Below are positions 1 through 4,266 of a stretch of 6,005 bases of DNA, in pieces. This DNA comes from Candidatus Bathyarchaeota archaeon CG07_land_8_20_14_0_80_47_9. GTDB lineage: Archaea; Thermoproteota; Bathyarchaeia; Bathyarchaeales; Bathycorpusculaceae. Numbering within the stretch: the first letter of the stretch is position 1; every line of letters begins with the position of its first letter. The notes under the pieces are model-generated. The model did not search any database. It had not been told where the DNA came from and saw nothing but the letters and a program-made list of their open reading frames with translations. The position numbers and the translations under genes are program-made. The stretch is taken from assembly GCA_002779555.1 (NCBI GenBank), contig PEWI01000177.1, positions 1 to 6,005 of the forward strand, in the 5' to 3' direction.

Positions 1-106
1 CAAACATCTCGCCGTGGCTGCTTCCAGAATTGAAGTATTCAGCAACAAGAGAAAACGCAAGCACAATCGCAAGAAATAAAGCAACAAGACAAATTGAAAA
101 CTTCAT
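1..106 (-). CDS. N-terminal fragment of a secreted or membrane-anchored protein (runs off left edge)
   Basis: Reading the minus strand from the ATG at 106-104 gives 35 uninterrupted codons to the window edge. The peptide begins MKFSICLVALFLAIVLAFSL and continues VAEYFNSGSSHGEMF. Residues 5-22 are a continuous hydrophobic stretch after one lysine, followed by polar residues. This is the pattern of a signal peptide or a single N-terminal membrane anchor, with the rest of the protein probably outside the cell. A weak AAGGA Shine-Dalgarno-like element lies about 11 nt before the ATG, and a strong TATA-like box sits at 175-182 with suitable spacing. The function cannot be told because the mature part is outside the window. 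It could be an extracellular binding protein or a small membrane protein. The hydrophobic composition and the promoter are the main reasons for calling it real. Confidence 0.6.
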   Translation of the reverse strand, partial: MKFSICLVALFLAIVLAFSLVAEYFNSGSSHGEMF

Positions 107-249
107 TTTTACCGTAATCCTTCAGGCCACTTCGAAGCATGCGCCATATTCTGATCAAGCCTAACAGCACCATGGTTTAAAAGGTTTAGCAAAGATGATG
201 TGGTTTAGACATCCCGCGCTCAAATCGAGATTGCTAAGGTTTAATGTGC
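107..249. other. Intergenic region with promoter and four GGTTTA repeats
   Basis: This 143-bp gap separates the flavin reductase gene from the left-edge gene. It contains the TATA-like box described separately and four copies of the hexamer GGTTTA on the plus strand (TAAACC on the minus strand) at 174-179, 183-188, 202-207 and 238-243. The first two flank and partly form the TATA region. On the minus strand a 12-codon open frame (147 to 109, peptide MAHASKWPEGLR) ends 2 nt before the ATG of the left-edge gene. No RNA gene or terminator hairpin was recognised. Confidence 0.4.
175..182 (-). promoter_or_regulatory. TATA/BRE-like archaeal promoter of the left-edge secreted protein gene
   Basis: The minus strand reads CTAAACC then TTTTAAAC, a good match to an archaeal BRE plus TATA box. 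Transcription would be expected about 25 nt downstream, near 153, giving a leader of roughly 45 nt before the ATG at 106. The promoter suggests that the left-edge gene is transcribed separately from the trpS/flavin reductase genes, although read-through is possible because no obvious T-tract terminator follows position 250. No start site has been measured. Confidence 0.5.
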
Positions 250-813
250 TCAAAGTTTTGGCGTGAAGATTTTTGGGGCGAGAGTTGCGAAGTCGTTTCC
301 GCCTAGATGAAAAATCATCTTCGCTTTATTTAGGTCGTATTCTTCCTTGAATGCTTCCTTGTCGGCGTACGCTTCGATGATTTCGCCTACGAATATCGTG
401 TGGTCGCCCGTGGCGATTTGGCTGTACAGTTTGCATTCGAGGTGTGCTATGCACTCCTTTATTGCTGGAGCTTTCACTTTCCTCCCCCGTAGGCGTGTGA
501 GGCCCGTTTCTTTGAATTTGTCATGATCCCGGCCGCTTGCCCTTCCGCAGAACAGAGTCTCCTTCAGAATACCCATCGTTGGAATGTTTACTACGAATTC
601 CTTTGTTTCCTCAATAAGCGCATGGGAGTGCCTTCGAGGGGCGATGCTTATGGCAACAAGGGGCGGATTGATTGAGGTAGGCATGGCCCACGCTAGCGTT
701 ATAATGTTTGGCTTTCCTTTCTTTCCGACACAAGAAACAAGCACGGTGTGCATCGGGTGGAGAAGCCTGCAGGCTGAGTTAATTGCAACTTTGACTTTTC
801 GTTTTTTGGTCAT
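250..813 (-). CDS. Flavin reductase-like FMN-binding split-barrel protein
   Basis: This 187-residue protein resembles the flavin reductase-like domain family (FMN-binding split barrel), cytoplasmic flavoproteins that bind FMN and often transfer electrons from NAD(P)H. Family marks are the N-terminal HPMHTVLVSC (19-28), GKPNIITLAWA (33-43) followed by INPPLVAISIAPRRHS (48-63), EFVVNIPT (72-79), CGRASGRDHDKFKETGL (89-105), an ECKLYSQIATGDHTIFVGEI stretch (126-145) and a C-terminal FHLGGNDFATL (168-178). Length is normal and the frame is intact. I chose the ATG at 813, where family members usually begin; a GAGG element lies about 12 nt upstream. An in-frame GTG at 831 overlaps the trpS stop as GTGA and would add MRRNSG. 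It probably shares a transcript with trpS. The physiological substrate is unknown; it could equally be a flavoredoxin-like electron carrier. Confidence 0.88.
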   Translation of the reverse strand: MTKKRKVKVAINSACRLLHPMHTVLVSCVGKKGKPNIITLAWAMPTSINPPLVAISIAPRRHSHALIEETKEFVVNIPTMGILKETLFCGRASGRDHDKFKETGLTRLRGRKVKAPAIKECIAHLECKLYSQIATGDHTIFVGEIIEAYADKEAFKEEYDLNKAKMIFHLGGNDFATLAPKIFTPKL

Positions 814-827
814 GCCTGAGTTGCGCC

Positions 828-1973
828 TCACCGTTTTATGTGGTATTTTTCAATTGTGTCTCTTGCTTTTTCCCGTTTCTTCTGGTGTTCGGCGAGGAAC
901 TTGTTAATTCTTTCGGTCAATTGCTTCTTGCAGTCGCCACACAGGATTTCTCCAGCCTTGCATTGTTTTTCTCTTTCAGTGAGTTTCTTGTCGTCTTCTT
1001 CGAAAAGGTAAAGGAAGTATTGGTAGACTGAACAGATTTCTGGGTTTGCGCCTTCTTTTCTCTGTTCCGCCACCGTTCCTTTTCCACCCGTGAAGGCATG
1101 CCATATTTTCCGTTTTACGACTTCAGGCGTGTCTGTGGTGAATATGGCGGTTTCAGGTTCTGATGCGCTCATTTTTCCGCCCACGCCGAGCCCGGGCAGA
1201 AAGCGGTTGTGTATTTGCGCTGGCTTGTAGTAGCCGAGCTTCTGGGCGATGTCTCGGGTGATTCGCCAGTACGGGTCTTGGTCTATAGCGGCCGGTATAA
1301 GCGCGGGAACGTTTTCGCCCGTGAGTTTCTTGTGTATGAAGCATGGCACGGCTTGGATGGCTGGCCAGAATACCCAGCCTAGGTTTGTGCTGTCTTGGAA
1401 TCCGAAAGTAGCTTTTGCCGTCGAATAGGTTATGCGCTTGGCGACTTCCAACGCGATGTCATAGAGCACGTCGATGTCCTGAACATCATAGATTATGAAG
1501 GTGTTTTTAGGTTCGAAACCCAAGGCTATCAAGTCCAGTGCGTTTTCGTAGCCGAGCGCGGTTGTTTCTTTGAGGTTTGCCTCGTCGTCTACAACGAATT
1601 TCTCGTCATCAGTCATCTGGAAATAAAGTCTTGTGTCGAACTTATCTTGCAGGTGTTTAGTGAAAATCCAAGGGACCAGGTGCCCGATGTGAACCGGGCC
1701 TGAAGGACCTCGGCCAGTGTACAGAACGAATTTTGTTCCTTTCTCGTAGAGGTCAAGGACAACGTCTAGATCCCGGTGCGAGAAGAAAAGCTGTCTTCGC
1801 AGTTGAAGGTGAGGCTCGCCAGTGTATTTTGATAGTTTTCGAAGCAGTTCCTCTGTGATTGGCTGTGTTCCGAACTCGCGAATCAGGCGTTCGTAGTCGA
1901 CCTTGCCGCGGACTTCCCAAGGAGTGACAACCATTTCATTTTTTTCTTCGTCTGTCAAACCTATGCCGCCCAT
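828..1973 (-). CDS. trpS: Tryptophanyl-tRNA synthetase (archaeal/eukaryotic type)
   Basis: This class I aminoacyl-tRNA synthetase activates tryptophan with ATP and charges tRNA-Trp in the cytoplasm. The 381-residue product shows the HIGH nucleotide-binding motif at 95-98 within GRGPSGPVHIGHLVPW, the class I KMSAS loop at 267-271 within GGKMSASEPETAIFTTD, and archaeal-type signatures such as VTPWEV (16-21), FFSHRDLD (63-70), TDDEKF (121-126) and PAAIDQDPYWRITRDIAQ (227-244). Near the C-terminus C338, C345 and C348 form a CKAGEILCGDC cluster that might bind metal. The frame is complete. The first ATG is at 1973, but a TATA-like box only 13 nt upstream would place transcription start inside the first codons, so the ATG at 1934 (protein beginning MVVTPWEV) is a serious alternative. 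The flavin reductase gene follows closely, suggesting an operon. Assignment to TrpRS is very secure. Confidence 0.97.
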   Translation of the reverse strand: MGGIGLTDEEKNEMVVTPWEVRGKVDYERLIREFGTQPITEELLRKLSKYTGEPHLQLRRQLFFSHRDLDVVLDLYEKGTKFVLYTGRGPSGPVHIGHLVPWIFTKHLQDKFDTRLYFQMTDDEKFVVDDEANLKETTALGYENALDLIALGFEPKNTFIIYDVQDIDVLYDIALEVAKRITYSTAKATFGFQDSTNLGWVFWPAIQAVPCFIHKKLTGENVPALIPAAIDQDPYWRITRDIAQKLGYYKPAQIHNRFLPGLGVGGKMSASEPETAIFTTDTPEVVKRKIWHAFTGGKGTVAEQRKEGANPEICSVYQYFLYLFEEDDKKLTEREKQCKAGEILCGDCKKQLTERINKFLAEHQKKREKARDTIEKYHIKR

Positions 1974-1986
1974 AGGAGTATGCTTC

Positions 1987-1994
1987 TTATAAAA
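1987..1994 (-). promoter_or_regulatory. TATA-like box upstream of trpS
   Basis: The minus strand reads AAGGA then TTTTATAA, a good BRE/TATA combination. With the usual spacing of about 25 nt, transcription would begin near 1962-1967, which is downstream of the first possible ATG of trpS (1973-1971) but about 30 nt upstream of the in-frame ATG at 1934. The box therefore either supports the shorter protein or is not the main promoter. Confidence 0.45.
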
Positions 1995-2001
1995 TCCTTG
2001 A

Positions 2002-2017
2002 AAGGCATATTAGCCTT
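2002..2017. repeat. Inverted repeat AAGGC-N6-GCCTT in the divergent promoter region
   Basis: The sequence AAGGCATATTAGCCTT has two perfect 5-bp arms (2002-2006 and 2013-2017) around a 6-bp AT-rich centre. It lies between the TATA-like boxes of trpS (1987-1994) and of the SCP2-like gene (2032-2039), abutting the likely BRE of trpS. Its size and place are compatible with an operator for a dimeric regulator, but arms this short can arise by chance and no regulator gene lies in the window. Confidence 0.3.
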
Positions 2018-2031
2018 ATGTCAACGTAACC

Positions 2032-2039
2032 TTCAAATA
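2032..2039 (+). promoter_or_regulatory. TATA-like promoter of the SCP2-like gene
   Basis: GTAACC followed by TTCAAATA resembles an archaeal BRE plus TATA box. Expected transcription start is near 2060-2064, right at the ATG of the gene at 2064, so the mRNA would be leaderless or have a leader of a few bases. The GGGGA four bases before the ATG is too close to act as a normal Shine-Dalgarno, in keeping with a leaderless transcript. Confidence 0.45.
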
Positions 2040-2063
2040 CTCTTCTCGTAATGATGGGGAATC

Positions 2064-2522
2064 ATGCTGCTGAGGTACGAGTCTCAAGAATTTTCTGAGG
2101 AATTGAAGAAACGAATGAACTCAAACAAGGAATATCGAGAGAAGGCCAAGGGAATGGCTTGGAAAACCTTGTTCATTGTTGAAGACATGTGCTTCGCCGT
2201 GTACTCGGATTACTTGGACGGGGAACTGGTTGAGCGGAAGCATGTTCCGTCGAGGCAGATTGATGAATACAAGAAGAAGGCTGATTTTGTTGTCGGAATA
2301 CCGACCTACGAATTGTCGGTGGAGATTGCCGCGGGCAGAAAATCGTTGGAGACACTGTTCATGAACAGGACGCTGAAGCTGGAAGGCTCCGTTTTCAAGG
2401 CGCTGCAGTATCGAGGCGCGATAGAGCTGGCTGGAAAAATCACGGCTCAGCTAACGAATGAGTCAAGTATACCTTCGAAAGAAGATTTCGTGAAGGTGTT
2501 TAGCGAACAGGGATTGCTGTAG
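2064..2522 (+). CDS. SCP2 sterol-binding-like domain protein (putative)
   Basis: This intact 152-residue soluble protein resembles small archaeal and bacterial proteins of the SCP2 (sterol carrier protein 2) fold, which bind lipids or other hydrophobic ligands in a pocket. The pattern is a helical N-terminus (7-32), a strand-rich middle with KTLFIVEDMCFAVYSDYLDG (34-53), then ADFVVGIPTYELSVEIAAGR (73-92) and LFMNRTLKLEGSVFKALQYR (98-117). The last two match the usual SCP2 layout of a strand, an amphipathic helix, a small-residue loop, then a 'KLEG' strand and a final helix. No signal peptide or membrane segment is seen. It stands alone, divergent from trpS and 230 bp before pheS, so context gives no clear role. 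Assignment rests on pattern recognition; the ligand is unknown, and archaea generally lack the sterols for which the family is named. Confidence 0.7.
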   Translation: MLLRYESQEFSEELKKRMNSNKEYREKAKGMAWKTLFIVEDMCFAVYSDYLDGELVERKHVPSRQIDEYKKKADFVVGIPTYELSVEIAAGRKSLETLFMNRTLKLEGSVFKALQYRGAIELAGKITAQLTNESSIPSKEDFVKVFSEQGLL

Positions 2523-2576
2523 GCGATAAGTGATACGTAAAACGCCGGCGTCTTGGTGGTGCTCTGACAGAATAAG

Positions 2577-2585
2577 CTATAAATA
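2577..2585 (+). promoter_or_regulatory. TATA-like box, distal, possibly for pheS or a small RNA
   Basis: CTATAAATA is one of the closest matches to an archaeal TATA box in the window. A plus-strand start near 2606-2610 would give either a roughly 145-nt leader for pheS or a separate small RNA. On the minus strand the same site reads TATTTATAG and could drive transcription antisense to the end of the SCP2-like gene. There is no independent support for any of these. Confidence 0.3.
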
Positions 2586-2593
2586 TGATTTGG

Positions 2594-2603
2594 CTGTTTT
2601 TGT
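2594..2603 (+). terminator. T-rich candidate terminator after the SCP2-like gene
   Basis: The run CTGTTTTTGTTTGG about 70 bp after the stop codon contains five T and then three T residues interrupted by G. Archaeal RNA polymerase commonly stops at such U-tracts without a stable hairpin. The GC palindrome at 2542-2551 is too far upstream to be its stem. Confidence 0.3.
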
Positions 2604-2687
2604 TTGGTGAAGGTTAAGTGATGCCCTGCCAATTTCCGTAGTAAGACAGGTTTCTTCTAGCGAAAACCGATTGGAAAACATGCATAC

Positions 2688-2698
2688 TTTTATTATAA
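2688..2698 (+). promoter_or_regulatory. TATA-like promoter of pheS-pheT
   Basis: CTTTTATTATAAC at about 2687-2699 is the TATA-like sequence nearest to pheS. The expected start near 2718-2722 leaves a leader of about 30-35 nt before the ATG at 2753. An AAGGG element (2741-2745) lies 7 nt before that ATG as a weak ribosome binding site. No Phe-rich leader peptide or attenuator was seen in this leader. Confidence 0.45.
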
Positions 2699-2752
2699 CA
2701 TTTACAACTACATTACCGAATCTAGCTTGCTTTGCTTGTGAAGGGAAATGCT

Positions 2753-4264
2753 ATGGTTGACCTGAGAGAGCATGAGCGCAAGGCACTTTCCGCACTGAAG
2801 AAACTGGGCGGGAAAGCATCATTAGAGCAGATAGTGAATGAGAGCGGATTGTCTGATTCGGCGGTGATGCGCGCCGCCGTCACGTTGAGGGAAAGAAAGC
2901 TGCTCAGAATAGTTGAAGACAAACAGACGCTTGCAACGCTCAATGTAGAAGGGCGGAGTTACGCAAGGAAGGAACTGCCTGAGAGGCGCATGATAGATGC
3001 TTTGAGGAAGCTGAGCGGAGAAGCACTGCTCGGAAGAGTTGTTGAGAAGGCAGGTTTGCAGGGTCAGTTTGTTCCGATTGCGTTGGGCTGGATTCAGAGA
3101 AAAAAGTGGGCAACTTTAGATTCTAAGACGAAAACGTTGCGGATTTCTGAGAAAATAGCAGAGGGAAGTGACGAAAGGCTTCTGAAGCTTCTGGCCGACA
3201 AAGGACACGCAGTAGTTGAGGATTTGGGTTCAGAGCTTCAGGAAGCAGTTCAGATTCTGAAAGGTAGGAAGCTGCTCAATGTTGAAGAGAAGACAAGAAG
3301 AATCATCGAAATAACGGATGCTGGGTTGACGGCGACGAAGAAGGGAGCAAGAGTCACGGCTGAGGTCACCCAGTTGACGCCTGAGCTCATCATCAGTGGA
3401 AAGTGGCGAAAGGTGAAACTTCAGAAGTACAACGTCGCCGCGCAGGTGGCTAACACTTGGCCTGGCAAGAAGCATCCTTACCTTCAGTTTCTCGACGAGG
3501 TAAGGGAAAAGCTTGTTGCTTTAGGGTTTAAGGAGATGACAGGAACAGCCGTTGAAACGGCCTTCTTCAACTTCGACGCGCTCTACACGCCTCAAGGCCA
3601 TCCTGCCAGAGAGCCTTCTGGAGTTTATTATGTGAAATCGCCGAAGTATGGCAGTGTGAACGCATACAAGCAAATCCTAGAGAATGTGAAAAAGACTCAT
3701 GAAAACGGTTGGAAAACGGGCTCAAGCGGATGGAGATACAAGTACTCAACAAAGGAAGCCAGTCGACTGATTCTGCGGTCTCACACCACGTGCCTCAGTG
3801 CTAGAACACTGCTGAGCAGAGATTTGGAGATCCCAGGCATGTACTTCTCGATTGGCCCTTGCTACAGGCCTGAAGTGTTGGATAAGACGCATTTGACAGA
3901 GTTCAATCAGGTCGAGGGCATCGTGGTTGACAAGGACCTAACCCTCAGAGACCTGCTTGGAGTTCTAGAGAAGTTTGCAATCGACATTGCCGGGGCTGAC
4001 AGGGCCAAGTTCGTGCCGGACTACTTCCCGTTCACTGAGCCGAGCGTGGAGCTTCGCGCTTACAAGACAGGTTTCGGATGGATTGAGTTTGGCGGTTCTG
4101 GGATTTTCAGGCCGGAAGTGACTTTGCCCTTAGGCATTGACGTGCCTGTGCTGGCTTGGGGGCTAGGAATAGATCGGCTGTTCATGTTGAAGGCGGGCAT
4201 TGACGACATTCGGCAGCTTTTCACCTTGGATTTGGATTGGCTTAGGAGGCAAGAGGTGACTTAG
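2753..4264 (+). CDS. pheS: Phenylalanyl-tRNA synthetase alpha subunit
   Basis: This is the catalytic subunit of the (alpha-beta)2 class II enzyme that charges tRNA-Phe in the cytoplasm. The 503-residue product has an archaeal/eukaryotic-type N-terminal part (about 1-200) made of winged-helix-like repeats, seen as KALSALKKLGGKASLEQIV and similar segments, which in this family contact tRNA. The catalytic domain follows: motif 1 region 241-275, a THTT-like RSHTT at 342-346, motif 2 at 364-389 with FSIGPCYRPEVLDKTHLTEF and the conserved Arg372, FGGSGIFRPEV at 446-456, and motif 3 GLGIDRLFML at 470-479 with Arg475. I chose the ATG at 2753 because MVDLREHERKAL matches usual family starts and has AAGGG upstream; in-frame TTG (2732) and GTG (2738) are less likely. 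pheT follows 2 bp downstream, so the subunits are co-transcribed. Confidence 0.97.
   Translation: MVDLREHERKALSALKKLGGKASLEQIVNESGLSDSAVMRAAVTLRERKLLRIVEDKQTLATLNVEGRSYARKELPERRMIDALRKLSGEALLGRVVEKAGLQGQFVPIALGWIQRKKWATLDSKTKTLRISEKIAEGSDERLLKLLADKGHAVVEDLGSELQEAVQILKGRKLLNVEEKTRRIIEITDAGLTATKKGARVTAEVTQLTPELIISGKWRKVKLQKYNVAAQVANTWPGKKHPYLQFLDEVREKLVALGFKEMTGTAVETAFFNFDALYTPQGHPAREPSGVYYVKSPKYGSVNAYKQILENVKKTHENGWKTGSSGWRYKYSTKEASRLILRSHTTCLSARTLLSRDLEIPGMYFSIGPCYRPEVLDKTHLTEFNQVEGIVVDKDLTLRDLLGVLEKFAIDIAGADRAKFVPDYFPFTEPSVELRAYKTGFGWIEFGGSGIFRPEVTLPLGIDVPVLAWGLGIDRLFMLKAGIDDIRQLFTLDLDWLRRQEVT
4253..4259 (+). promoter_or_regulatory. Strong Shine-Dalgarno for pheT inside the end of pheS
   Basis: GAGGTGA lies 7 nt before the pheT ATG and matches the complement of the archaeal 16S rRNA 3' end closely. 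It overlaps the last codons of pheS, so ribosomes ending pheS can reinitiate at pheT. This fixes the pheT start at 4267 and helps keep the two subunits in balance. Confidence 0.8.
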
Positions 4265-4266
4265 GA

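Larger units (their letters stand above)
2523..2752. other. Intergenic region between the SCP2-like gene and pheS
   Basis: This 230-bp gap holds, in order, a perfect 10-bp palindrome ACGCCGGCGT (2542-2551), a TATA-like box CTATAAATA (2577-2585), a T-rich run that may end the SCP2-like transcript (2594-2603), and the TATA-like box nearest to pheS (2688-2698). No open frame of more than a few codons that looks real, no tRNA and no convincing C/D-box RNA was found. Confidence 0.5.

Noticed and set aside
584..907. 107-codon plus-strand frame opposite the flavin reductase and trpS
   Set aside because: It spans the antisense of two well-recognised genes and their junction; composition is that of an antisense shadow.
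2542..2551. Palindrome ACGCCGGCGT as an intrinsic terminator
   Set aside because: As a hairpin it leaves almost no stem once a loop is formed, and no T-tract follows directly.
2447..2632. 61-codon minus-strand frame overlapping the end of the SCP2-like gene
   Set aside because: The peptide has no recognisable pattern and half of it is antisense to a real gene.
2615..2660. Possible C/D-box guide RNA (AAGTGATGCC resembles a C box)
   Set aside because: The C box does not match RTGATGA fully and no properly spaced CTGA D box follows.
2700..2752. Attenuator or leader peptide controlling pheS
   Set aside because: No Phe-rich short frame and no alternative hairpins were seen in the leader; this mode is also bacterial.
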